A DNA stretch of 34,378 nt from HGM04593 sp045588485 (GTDB lineage: Bacteria; Bacteroidota; Bacteroidia; Bacteroidales; Bacteroidaceae), in the NCBI GenBank assembly GCA_045588485.1, contig JAZNEI010000083.1, forward strand, positions 1-34,378. Direction: 5' to 3'. The notes under the pieces were generated by a model. The model was not told where the DNA came from, did no database searches, and saw nothing but the letters and a program-made list of their open reading frames with translations. Of this stretch, positions 1 through 7,960 are shown one piece after another. Made by a program: the position numbers and the translations under genes. Numbering within the stretch: position 1 is the first letter of the stretch; every line of letters begins with the position of its first letter.

Positions 1-103
1 TGCTCTCTTTAAGAGATAGAAATACCCAGAAGGTTAGTTGCCCCTTTTTGTAGGTCTCTTCCCACGCATTTAGCAGTTCAGTTATCATTACATCGTTCTC
101 CAT
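1..103 (-). CDS. PadR-like transcriptional regulator, N-terminal fragment
   Basis: The gene is cut by the left edge of the window; only about 34 residues are visible, from an ATG at 103 reading leftward. The peptide begins MENDVMITELLNAWEETYKK and continues GQLTFWVFLSLKES. The pattern of a short helix, then 'YKKGQLTFW', then a hydrophobic helix resembles the N-terminus of Bacteroidetes PadR-family winged-helix repressors. Those proteins sense small molecules or stress and often control a neighbouring transporter or membrane-protein gene. A well-formed promoter lies 41 nt upstream, which supports the start codon. The family call rests on a short stretch and could be wrong; that it is a real gene start is more certain. 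Confidence 0.55.
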   Translation of the reverse strand, partial: MENDVMITELLNAWEETYKKGQLTFWVFLSLKES

Positions 104-143
104 ACTTGTAGTATTCTTTATGTATTAAACAACTTGTATAGCG

Positions 144-174
144 CAAATATACTACTACTTTTTGAATCTGCAAA
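144..174 (-). promoter_or_regulatory. Bacteroidetes-type promoter of the PadR-like gene
   Basis: On the minus strand TTTG (174-171) is followed after 19 nt by TATATTTG (151-144), an exact match to the Bacteroidetes sigma-ABfr consensus TTTG-N19/21-TAnnTTTG. The predicted transcript start is near 137, leaving a leader of about 35 nt before the ATG at 103. Confidence 0.6.
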
Positions 175-207
175 TAAAAATGAGATTTTTTTATAATATG
201 TAAAAAT

Positions 208-242
208 AATGGCGACTACTCGATGGTTGAGCAGTCGCTATT
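208..242 (-). terminator. Hairpin, likely minus-strand terminator
   Basis: The arms GCGACTACTC (212-221) and GAGCAGTCGC (229-238) pair with one mismatch and extend outward with A/T and G/T pairs. On the minus strand the stem is followed by a T-rich run (ATTTTTACATATT); on the plus strand it is not. It lies 19 nt after the last stop codon of the coding remnant at 261-440, where a terminator for that gene or for rho readthrough would be expected. Confidence 0.4.
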
Positions 243-260
243 CAGATAATAATCGGTAAT

Positions 261-440
261 TTATTTTATTGTATTGTCAAACCCGCTATATCTTTCAATA
301 CCTCTTTGGATATAGTCTAAGAGATTTGTACTCACCTCTTTTAAGAGTTAGCGGAAGTTTAAGTCTCCTTGTGAAAAAGTACCAGCAAGTTCACCATTAA
401 TCAATTCTGCTTCATACGAAGAAGGATAAAGTGTTCCATA
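261..440 (-). pseudogene. Degraded coding remnant of unknown family
   Basis: One minus-strand frame reads like protein for about 59 residues with a single in-frame TAA at 350-348. The upstream part includes PSSYEAELINGELAGTF and the downstream part is LLKEVSTNLLDYIQRGIERY followed by SGFDNTIK and a TAA at 263-261. The internal TAA could come from one C-to-T change in a CAA (Gln) codon. No start codon is found: the frame closes upstream at 443, next to a low-complexity AT stretch (444-468). I do not recognise the family. The downstream hairpin supports this being the tail of a former gene. Chance coding-like sequence is the alternative. Confidence 0.3.
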
Positions 441-510
441 TTAGGATATTATTATTTTATTATTATCCTACAAAATATAGAAACTGAACTTACAAAATAA
501 AAGAAAGCAA

Positions 511-530
511 CCCAATTTTACTTTTGGGTC
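511..530 (-). terminator. Candidate rho terminator
   Basis: ACCCAA (511-516) and TTGGGT (525-530) form a 6-bp stem about 30 nt past the rho stop codon on the minus strand. It is followed by a T-rich stretch (GCTTTCTTTTATTTTG). The stem is short, so efficiency is uncertain. Confidence 0.4.
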
Positions 531-561
531 ACCTTCTTCAGTGCTCATTTGCTATACTATA

Positions 562-2553
562 TTACGAATTCATACTAAGCAAAAACTCCTCGTTATCCTT
601 GGTCTTTTCGAGACGGTCCTTTACAAACTCCATAGCCTCGAGCGATGTCATATCGGCAAGATATTTGCGCAGAATCCACATACGGTCGAGTGTCTGCTTA
701 TCGTGCAACAAATCGTCACGACGTGTGCTCGATGCAACGATATTAACCGCAGGGAATATACGTTTATTGCTAAGAGTGCGGTCGAGTTGCAACTCCATAT
801 TACCCGTACCCTTAAACTCCTCAAATATAACCTCATCCATCTTAGAACCGGTGTCAATGAGTGCAGTTGCAATAATGGTTAGCGAACCTCCATTCTCTAT
901 ATTACGCGCAGCTCCGAAGAAACGTTTGGGCTTGTGCAGAGCATTAGCATCGACACCACCCGATAGCACCTTACCCGAAGCAGGAGAAACGGTATTATAG
1001 GCACGCGCCAGACGGGTAATAGAGTCAAGGAAAATTACCACGTCGTGACCACACTCGACCATACGCTTTGCACGTTCCAGCACAATACCGGCAATCTTCA
1101 CATGACGCTCGGCAGGCTCGTCAAAAGTAGAGGCAATAACCTCGGCATTTACACTGCGTGCCATATCGGTAACCTCCTCGGGACGCTCATCAATAAGCAG
1201 CATTATCATATAAGCCTCGGGGTGGTTCGCTGCAATCGCATTGGCAATATCCTTAAGCAGCATTGTCTTACCGGTCTTTGGCTGGGCAACGATAAGGCCA
1301 CGCTGTCCCTTTCCAATTGGCGAGAACATATCAACAACACGAGCTGACATATTATCGTAATTGCCTGCACAAAGTGTAAATTTTTCCTCGGGAAAGAGAG
1401 GGGTAAGATTGTCGAAAGAGACTCTGTCGCGTACAAGTTCGGGAGAGAGTCCGTTTATTTTATTTACTTTAACAAGAGGGAAATATTTCTCACCTGCACT
1501 TGCCGGACGAATGATGCCTTCGACAACATCTCCTGTCTTCAACCCGTACATACGTATCTGCGACTGCGATACATAAACATCATCGGGCGATGCAAGATAG
1601 TTATAATCAGATGAGCGCAAGAATCCATAATTATCGGGCATTGTCTCGAGTACACCCTCAACTCTCAATACATCGGCAAAATCGTATGCTGCAGGAGTCG
1701 ATTGTTGCTCGACTGACTCCTGTGCATCCTGACGGCCTCTCTCGAAACGCTGACGGCGACCATTATTGCGGAAGTTCTGCTGGTGTTGCTGCTGGGCAGC
1801 CTCATTCCGCTTTTCCATTTTCTCTATCAGCTCGGCAGGCAATTCCTCTTTATCACTTGGCAGCTCCTCTATTGGAACAAACTCCTCTTGCTTCTCGGGC
1901 TGTACCTCTACTGTTTCTACCGCTTTACTATCGCCCTTATCCATGTTTTTTACCTCGGCACTATCAGACTCCTTCTCGGGAGCAGCCTTTGCCTTTGGCT
2001 TGCGACCACGTTTTTTGGGAGCTGGAGTCTGAGTATCTTCGGCAGGTGCGGCCGCGGTCGTTGCATCTGATGTCGCATCAACCGCAGGAGCATCAACAGC
2101 CTCTTCGGGTGCAACCTTTACCTTGGGCTTGCGACCACGTTTTTTAGGCGCTGCCACAGGAGCATCACCCTCGGCTACTGCCTTGTCTGGCGCAAGCTCA
2201 ACTGCTGTATTCTTCTCAACAGTGCCCTCAACAACAGGCATCAAGACCTCCTCTTCCTCTTTTTTAGGTTCGTTCTTATCCAGTTTGACCGCCTTATCAC
2301 CCGTTGCTGTATATACCTTTGCCGCAGGCTCGGGCTGTATACGGTTACGACGATGATTACGACGATTCATCCTGTTCTCCTCTTTTACAACAGCCGGGGT
2401 ACCCGATTGGCTACGCTGAAGAGCCTGCCCGTCAAGTATACGGTATATCAGACTATCTTTCTCCAACGACTTTACACCGCTTATCCCCAACTCACCGGCA
2501 ATAGACTGCAATTCATTCAGTTCTTTGCCTCTCAACTGTTCTATATGATACAT
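562..2553 (-). CDS. rho: Transcription termination factor Rho with large disordered insert
   Basis: This is the hexameric RNA helicase that ends transcription of untranslated RNA. At 663 residues it is far longer than E. coli Rho (419). The N-terminal Rho_N helix bundle covers about 1-45. Residues 46-285 are a low-complexity, charged, Ala/Pro/Glu/Lys-rich insert. The RNA-binding cold-shock-like fold is about 295-370 (DNYGFLRS), and the RecA-like ATPase is 385-650. The ATPase has Walker A AQPKTGKT (423-430), Walker B VVIFLD (505-510) and the STRRDDLL segment (609-616). Two copies of KKRGRKPK (137-144 and 180-187), an AT-hook-like core, sit in the insert. Bacteroidetes Rho proteins are known for such inserts, and the B. 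thetaiotaomicron one is reported to drive condensate formation. The core is intact, so function is secure. Confidence 0.97.
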   Translation of the reverse strand: MYHIEQLRGKELNELQSIAGELGISGVKSLEKDSLIYRILDGQALQRSQSGTPAVVKEENRMNRRNHRRNRIQPEPAAKVYTATGDKAVKLDKNEPKKEEEEVLMPVVEGTVEKNTAVELAPDKAVAEGDAPVAAPKKRGRKPKVKVAPEEAVDAPAVDATSDATTAAAPAEDTQTPAPKKRGRKPKAKAAPEKESDSAEVKNMDKGDSKAVETVEVQPEKQEEFVPIEELPSDKEELPAELIEKMEKRNEAAQQQHQQNFRNNGRRQRFERGRQDAQESVEQQSTPAAYDFADVLRVEGVLETMPDNYGFLRSSDYNYLASPDDVYVSQSQIRMYGLKTGDVVEGIIRPASAGEKYFPLVKVNKINGLSPELVRDRVSFDNLTPLFPEEKFTLCAGNYDNMSARVVDMFSPIGKGQRGLIVAQPKTGKTMLLKDIANAIAANHPEAYMIMLLIDERPEEVTDMARSVNAEVIASTFDEPAERHVKIAGIVLERAKRMVECGHDVVIFLDSITRLARAYNTVSPASGKVLSGGVDANALHKPKRFFGAARNIENGGSLTIIATALIDTGSKMDEVIFEEFKGTGNMELQLDRTLSNKRIFPAVNIVASSTRRDDLLHDKQTLDRMWILRKYLADMTSLEAMEFVKDRLEKTKDNEEFLLSMNS

Positions 2554-2754
2554 AAATAATGATTATGCGAACTATCCACTATGACACCATACATATACTT
2601 TATCTATGTAAATGTACCTGCTGCCTGCCGCGCATATAAACGATAGAACAAAAGTTATATCTGATTATTTTCTGAATCTCTTCAGAGAGTGCAGCACACA
2701 TTTGTGGGCCTATCGCAAAATGTAAAAATGATTTTTATGATTGATTATTTGTTC

Positions 2755-2771
2755 CGGACAAGATTTGTCCG
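2755..2771. other. Perfect 7-bp inverted repeat between rho and the lipoprotein operon
   Basis: CGGACAA (2755-2761) and TTGTCCG (2765-2771) are separated by GAT. Neither strand has a following T run, so an operator or RNA hairpin in the rho leader is as likely as a terminator for the upstream operon. It lies in the 343-nt gene-free stretch 2554-2896, where besides this repeat and a possible promoter I see only AT-rich sequence. Confidence 0.35.
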
Positions 2772-2785
2772 TAATTTCAACTCTG

Positions 2786-2793
2786 CAAAATTA
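2786..2793 (-). promoter_or_regulatory. Possible rho promoter -7 element
   Basis: The minus strand reads TAATTTTG, matching the TAnnTTTG consensus, about 233 nt before the rho start. No TTTG box is seen at the expected distance upstream, so this is weak. If used, the inverted repeat at 2755-2771 would lie in the rho 5' leader. Confidence 0.28.
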
Positions 2794-2896
2794 ACAATTT
2801 AGTTTTATAAATAGTTGATATTTTGACATTATTTTCGTTTTTCTCACTCTTATTGGAGTAAAAAGCACCTTACGACACCCTTTTTGTGGTATCATA

Positions 2897-3415
2897 TTAT
2901 AATTCCGGCTTATACCCCGACTCTTTTATAACCTCATCGGGTACCTCATCACAACGTACATATCGGCACACATCATCGGGATTATCTTTTGCCGTCCACA
3001 CCATCGAACCCGAGGCATAAAGGTCGGTAACGATATATGAGTTATTCCACTCGCCCATCTGATAATCATATACACCGCTTACTATATATTCCCCATTCTT
3101 ATCTTTGTCAATGGCATATACACCGGTAATGCAGCGGGCATACATACTATCAAACTTCTGAAACATTGTAAATGTTCTGTCTTTACGGGTAAAGACAACA
3201 TAACAGTAAGTTCCTTGTGGCAACTCTGCCCCATTCCACTCCTTTAACATCCAGGTACCTGCAATATTTGCAGGTGTCACATCAAGCGAAGGCTCGATAT
3301 ATGACTCGTCGTCACTATCGGAACAACTCTGAAAAGCGAACATTGCCAAAAAAAATGCCATAAGGCGAAAAACAGTCTTTACGTCCATTTTTATATTATT
3401 CTTTAGATTATTCAT
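2897..3415 (-). CDS. Small lipocalin-like lipoprotein
   Basis: The last gene of the nine-gene operon encodes 172 residues with a lipoprotein signal ending FAFQS|CSDSDDES, lipidated at Cys31. The acidic run after the Cys suggests export to the cell surface. The mature part has an early GTWMLKEWNG motif followed by alternating beta-strand pattern, as in small Bacteroidales lipocalin-like domains (about 48-160). The start is uncertain. The first ATG (3415) overlaps the upstream gene by 8 nt, while a second ATG at codon 10 (3388) gives a signal peptide of more usual length with Cys22. Ligand unknown. Confidence is high for a surface lipoprotein and moderate for the fold. Confidence 0.8.
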   Translation of the reverse strand: MNNLKNNIKMDVKTVFRLMAFFLAMFAFQSCSDSDDESYIEPSLDVTPANIAGTWMLKEWNGAELPQGTYCYVVFTRKDRTFTMFQKFDSMYARCITGVYAIDKDKNGEYIVSGVYDYQMGEWNNSYIVTDLYASGSMVWTAKDNPDDVCRYVRCDEVPDEVIKESGYKPEL

Positions 3416-4205
3416 TCTTATGGGATATATTCAGCACCCCATCTATTCTTCTTGCCGATGGAGAGCCATCTACCCCCTCGACAATTACACTGAAACGATG
3501 CTCACCAACCACCGAGGGCAGACGTGCAGCATCTACAGTAATGATTATATCCCCCTCCTCACCCGGTTGAAGCACCTCGGGTTCGGTGTAAAGTGTTACA
3601 TATTCGGGTTTTATAAGTGCCGAGAGCCTAAGTGGTCGGACACCTGCATTTGCACAAGCTATACGTTCGGTTCGTTTTTGTGTTCCTGACATCTTCCCAA
3701 AATCCACCTTACGGCTCTTTAGTTTCAGTACCCCCATACTATGTGGCAGATGTTCCCACTCATCGACACCTATCACATTACCCATGAGCAAAAGCCTTGC
3801 AACGGGTACAGATGTTCCCGATACATAGACAAAAATATTTGTATCCACCGTACCGGCCTTTCCTTTTGGAGAGAAGAGGACATCTATTCTGCCTTTACCG
3901 TTCACAGCTATAGCCTCTTTATCATACTTCACTGTTGCGCATCCGCACGAGGAGGCTACCTTTTCGATAACAATACTTCTCCCCGACCTGTTTTCGAATG
4001 AAAAAGAGACAGTTCTCGCCGTATCGCTCTCGAACATAGCCCCCATATCAATTCTACTCTTGGAGAAATGCAACACACTGCTACCCTCTCTCATAGCGTG
4101 AAGCGCACGCAGCGAGTCAACCGCTGCACGTGAGAGCTTTCCTGTTTGCGCTTGCACACAACAGGCAAAAAACAACAGCACACATAGAGAAATAAGGAGC
4201 CTCAT
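3408..4205 (-). CDS. DUF1573 domain protein
   Basis: This encodes 265 residues with a secretory signal peptide (about 1-19, ending CVQAQ) and no clear lipobox. Residues 45-140 form an Ig-like DUF1573 domain with the family's signature SSCGCATV at 85-92 (Cys87, Cys89). A second similar beta domain (about 163-260: KVDFGKMSGTQ, then a PGEEGDIIITVD segment) lacks the CGC motif. DUF1573 proteins are common envelope proteins in Bacteroidetes; their job is not established, though the fold resembles ASH/MSP-type scaffolding domains. It sits 15 nt after the S8 peptidase, so is co-transcribed, probably acting in the periplasm with the surface system. Confidence 0.85.
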   Translation of the reverse strand: MRLLISLCVLLFFACCVQAQTGKLSRAAVDSLRALHAMREGSSVLHFSKSRIDMGAMFESDTARTVSFSFENRSGRSIVIEKVASSCGCATVKYDKEAIAVNGKGRIDVLFSPKGKAGTVDTNIFVYVSGTSVPVARLLLMGNVIGVDEWEHLPHSMGVLKLKSRKVDFGKMSGTQKRTERIACANAGVRPLRLSALIKPEYVTLYTEPEVLQPGEEGDIIITVDAARLPSVVGEHRFSVIVEGVDGSPSARRIDGVLNISHKNE

Positions 4206-4220
4206 ATCTTCTTACTTGTA

Positions 4221-6233
4221 TTACATCCATCCGTTGGGTGCTGCACTATTTCTTACAGTAATAGTCGCCCTCTGCTCAATACCGTTACCTGCTCTTACAG
4301 TAATTTCGGTAGAACCGACAGATATTCCCTCTACAGTAAGCAGCGCTCCAACTACAGCAGCCTTTGCAACATCACCATCGGTCACACTACAGCTATATGT
4401 AAGATTCTCACCATCGACAAAATAACGGCTAAGGTCTATCTGTACATTGCAATCGGGTGCCACATACACATTAGGCAACCTCATTTCGCTACCCGCACCC
4501 TCTATGGCACGCAGCAGAGCACCTGCATTCACCAAACGTCCCATCTTACCAATATATTTAGAGAGGTCGCTCTTTGTAGCCGATGTTCCGGGTGACGAGT
4601 GGTTATAATGCGACTTTTTCTCGCCCACAAAATAGCCATCAATATCGGTAGCAGTAGCTATCATAAGTTCGACAAACTCATCGGCTTTGAAATGTCTGCG
4701 CAATTGAGCAGCATACGACAATCCAAGAGCTGCCACTCCCGAGACGTGTGGACACGACATCGAGGAACCCTCATAGAATCCATACGACGGCTTACCCTGG
4801 TCGACAATAGTAGAGTAAATCATTCCTTCGCTATCCGACTCGTCACCGGGAGTTCCATAATAATCGCTATCGCCACCGGGTGCCGAGAGGTCTATTCCCA
4901 CACCATAATCGGTGTACGTAGAGGGAGTATAGTCGGCAGCAAGAGCAGCTACACAGATAAAGCGGGAATAGAGTCCCGGGAACGATGGTGCCGAAGCATA
5001 CTCGTTTCCTGCAGCAAAAACAACTATACCGCCCTCGATAACTCCATTTGGCGAACCTGCATTCTCAATGAAATAGTCGAAAGCCTCTTTCTCAAGCGGA
5101 TACATAGTAGCCCACTCCTCCTCGGTAGCAGGACCCGGAGTAAATCCAAGGATAGGATTAGCATCGGGAGACATATATCCCCAGCTGCACTGAAGCACTG
5201 TAGCACCATTATCGGCTGCGTATTTCACAGCTTTTGCCTCTAAAAGAAGATTGGCAGCATAGGTGTCGTCAAAAATCTGCAACGACATAATCTTAACTCC
5301 CTGCCGATTCTTGGCCGCATCACCTCCTGCTATGCCACAGACACCGACTCCGTTATTGTTAACCGCTGCTATTGTACCTGCCACGTGTGTACCGTGCCCT
5401 GTATCATTAGAGCCTGTGGTAGATATATAACCTCTGTTGGTAGCAAAGTTGTAACCATATTTATCGCCTTTGTAGCCGTTGTTGTCGGCATCAATATCCG
5501 AGCCAAGCTCCTCGCCCTCGTTAATCCACATATTGGGTTCAAGGTCGGGATGATTGTACATAACACCTTCGTCCATAACCGCAACAATTATCGATGGGTC
5601 GCCGGTACACATCTCCCAAGCCTCGGCACAACCGACATCACAACCGGCAATGCTCTTAGCCCATGGCTGCTCGAAGCCATATCCCCCATAGTTTATATAT
5701 CCCCACTGACGGGCAAGCCCCGGGTCGTCAAAAGGATAGGCTGCGCCATCGTAAGCCTCGGCAGGACGTACCTTATTATTGTTCATGCGGTATATTTTAC
5801 GGTTGCACTGCATCTTGGAAATCTCTCCCAGCTTCGAGAGGTTCTCCATTGCTACAGCAAGGTCGGTGTTCTTATCAAATTTCACCTGATACCACAGATG
5901 GAGGCCCGCCTTACGGGTGCGCTCCTCTGTTGCAGGGTCAACGGGAAAGACACGTTCAAAGCTATATGCGCCCAATATTCTCAGGACCTCATCGGTCGAT
6001 GGAATTCCCGAACGAGTCCCGGCACCGCGCATAGCTCGAACCTTGAAAGCCTCATCAAGAACCGACTCCATCTGAGGGTCGAATTTAATAAGAAGCTCAC
6101 CCTCTATTGCCCCATCAGGCAGTATCACCTCGGGGTCGGCAGGAAGTACAACACCCTCTGTCTCGTCGCTGCATGCCACTGTACACACAAGGCACAGAGT
6201 CGCAGCACAATATCTAAAAAACTGTTTCATCAT
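4221..6233 (-). CDS. Subtilisin-like (S8) surface lipoprotein peptidase
   Basis: This encodes 670 residues. The lipoprotein signal ends CTVA|CSDETE with lipid Cys21 and acidic residues that suggest surface exposure. A propeptide-like region (about 40-150) precedes the S8 catalytic domain (about 190-560). The triad is visible: Asp221 in VAVMDEGV, His280 in GHGTHVAG, Ser491 in GSSMSCPHVSG. The oxyanion Asn410 lies in FAAGNE. A C-terminal Ig-like domain (about 585-665) follows. All catalytic residues are present, so an active endoprotease is expected. Its ATG overlaps the upstream LRR gene's stop (ATGA, 6233-6230), implying translational coupling. Placed in a SusCD operon, it probably cleaves surface-bound proteins into peptides for import. 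Confidence 0.93.
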   Translation of the reverse strand: MMKQFFRYCAATLCLVCTVACSDETEGVVLPADPEVILPDGAIEGELLIKFDPQMESVLDEAFKVRAMRGAGTRSGIPSTDEVLRILGAYSFERVFPVDPATEERTRKAGLHLWYQVKFDKNTDLAVAMENLSKLGEISKMQCNRKIYRMNNNKVRPAEAYDGAAYPFDDPGLARQWGYINYGGYGFEQPWAKSIAGCDVGCAEAWEMCTGDPSIIVAVMDEGVMYNHPDLEPNMWINEGEELGSDIDADNNGYKGDKYGYNFATNRGYISTTGSNDTGHGTHVAGTIAAVNNNGVGVCGIAGGDAAKNRQGVKIMSLQIFDDTYAANLLLEAKAVKYAADNGATVLQCSWGYMSPDANPILGFTPGPATEEEWATMYPLEKEAFDYFIENAGSPNGVIEGGIVVFAAGNEYASAPSFPGLYSRFICVAALAADYTPSTYTDYGVGIDLSAPGGDSDYYGTPGDESDSEGMIYSTIVDQGKPSYGFYEGSSMSCPHVSGVAALGLSYAAQLRRHFKADEFVELMIATATDIDGYFVGEKKSHYNHSSPGTSATKSDLSKYIGKMGRLVNAGALLRAIEGAGSEMRLPNVYVAPDCNVQIDLSRYFVDGENLTYSCSVTDGDVAKAAVVGALLTVEGISVGSTEITVRAGNGIEQRATITVRNSAAPNGWM

Positions 6234-7942
6234 TCGGCAAATTCATCTTTTAATTCATACTTTTCCCTTGTTCCGGGCATCGCATCGTAGTAATATTCAA
6301 AGTTTGTAGGCACATTATCGAATCGTACAACCTCGCCAAGAGAGTTCTTTCCCTGCTCCTGCTGATTGAATATAAGCAGTTCGGGGAACCAATCGAGCAG
6401 ATGAGGATGATAGAGCAACCAATCGGGCAGTTTGCCTGTAAAGAAATTCAGGTTAAGCGACAGCTGCTTTGCATTGGGAAGAATACGAGGAATATTATTA
6501 TCGGCAAGATACTGTATAGTATCGCCACCGAAGGCATCGACATCCTCTTGAGTATAAGCTCTTACACCATCCTCTCCGGGAGTAAAGTCGGGCAGACTGC
6601 CCTCGATAAAGTTATTCGACAACAACAACTCCTCAAGCGCATCCCATGTCAAGAGACGATGCAAAGAGTTATCGGCATTGGTATTAAAGTGTAATCCCAG
6701 GCCATTCTCGTAACTATCGGCATTACGCAGGTCTTTAGTTGTCCAACGACGGTTACCGACTAAATTCAAAGACTTAAGTCTTGGGAAATTCTCCTTTGTC
6801 AATACCGATGGAACCGACGAAAGATTATTTGCACTTAGGTCGAGACTCTCTAATTTATCGCCCAGCTTAACAAACTCCTCGGGCAACTCGGTGATACCAT
6901 AGGAAAAGAGAACAAGATGCTTCAGATGTTCCAGTTCGCACACCTCAGTACCCAATTTAATACTCTTAAGCATAGTATTCACATTACTTGATACACTGAG
7001 ACTCTCGACATATTTAAGGTACTTAATCTCTTGGGGAATACTCTCCTCGGTGTTGAAGATAAAGAACTCTACCCGACGCACACGACCTACAGCCTCGGGA
7101 GCCGGCAGCTCCTCATCCGAAGCCTCCCACAGCACAACATCTCTCCAGTTACGCATATTCTCACTTGTATCCCAAGGGTCGCCCATGCAGTTTAGACGCT
7201 CGAAAATTGTAAGCAGTGCCAGCGAGTCGCCCTGACGGTTATCCTCGATGCGCAATGCAGCCTTCTGATTAATAAGCAGCGTTGCAGGAGCATCGAGTTC
7301 ATCGGCATCGTTCAAAGGTACAAAATTCACCTTTGCCACTCGCTCGACAGGCTGCACATTCATATTCCAGTCGAAACGCAATTTCAGGGTACGAGGCCGT
7401 GCTCCTCGGTCGAGTTCAAGGTCGAAATCCTCAACCGAGAGCCACTCATCGTCACCCTCGGCATACTCTATCTGTACCTCAAATGGCACGTTTGCCGTTA
7501 CTTGCGCCTCGCAGAAGCGCTCATCCCTCTTGGCCGAGGCCTCAACGACTATATGAGTTTCCTTTAGCGAAATAACCTTTCCGAATCCTGTCTGGTTAAC
7601 CTCTACCGAAGCTGTTGCACCACCCACCTCGGCAAATTTTATCTCGGCACTGCGTACACCGCTTACAAGACTCGAATCTACCGTCACGGTACACTCGGCA
7701 TATCCGCTACCGTTTGCGGGAGAGACCATAAGCCAAGGTTCGGTTACCACAGCCACCCAACTCTGTCCCGAACGGACAAGCAACTTATCACTGCCACCCT
7801 CGGCAGCAAAAGTTACCTCGGTTTTATCGGTAGAGATAGCAGCAATAGTATCATTACCCTCATCATCGCTACAAGACACAGCCGATGCAATAAGCACCGC
7901 AAAAAGTGTCATTCCCAATATCTTATTTATCATTGTATTCAT
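6230..7942 (-). CDS. BACON/LRR surface lipoprotein (570 aa)
   Basis: The lipoprotein signal ends ASAVS|CSDDEGND (Cys24) with a surface-export-like acidic stretch. Residues 37-117 form a BACON-like domain with the characteristic SWVAVVTEPWLMVSP segment. A second beta domain (122-228) ends with a strand LLINQKA typical of BACON repeats. An LRR cap (about 238-300) precedes leucine-rich repeats to about 540, including LESLDLSANNLSSVPSVL and LKSLNLVGN. BACON domains are thought to bind glycans, mucins or other surface ligands. LRRs of this type bind proteins. It is translationally coupled to the S8 peptidase downstream, which suggests the pair work together, one binding and one cutting. The precise ligand is unknown. 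Confidence 0.85.
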   Translation of the reverse strand: MNTMINKILGMTLFAVLIASAVSCSDDEGNDTIAAISTDKTEVTFAAEGGSDKLLVRSGQSWVAVVTEPWLMVSPANGSGYAECTVTVDSSLVSGVRSAEIKFAEVGGATASVEVNQTGFGKVISLKETHIVVEASAKRDERFCEAQVTANVPFEVQIEYAEGDDEWLSVEDFDLELDRGARPRTLKLRFDWNMNVQPVERVAKVNFVPLNDADELDAPATLLINQKAALRIEDNRQGDSLALLTIFERLNCMGDPWDTSENMRNWRDVVLWEASDEELPAPEAVGRVRRVEFFIFNTEESIPQEIKYLKYVESLSVSSNVNTMLKSIKLGTEVCELEHLKHLVLFSYGITELPEEFVKLGDKLESLDLSANNLSSVPSVLTKENFPRLKSLNLVGNRRWTTKDLRNADSYENGLGLHFNTNADNSLHRLLTWDALEELLLSNNFIEGSLPDFTPGEDGVRAYTQEDVDAFGGDTIQYLADNNIPRILPNAKQLSLNLNFFTGKLPDWLLYHPHLLDWFPELLIFNQQEQGKNSLGEVVRFDNVPTNFEYYYDAMPGTREKYELKDEFAE

Positions 7943-7960
7943 AATTCTATACTACCATTA

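Noticed and set aside
1590..2147. 185-residue plus-strand open frame opposite the Rho insert
   Set aside because: It arises from the low-complexity codons of the Rho insert; the minus-strand Rho frame is certain.
5385..6290. 301-residue plus-strand open frame opposite the S8 peptidase
   Set aside because: It is antisense to an intact gene with its full catalytic triad, has no recognisable domain, and reads as a Cys/His-rich shadow.
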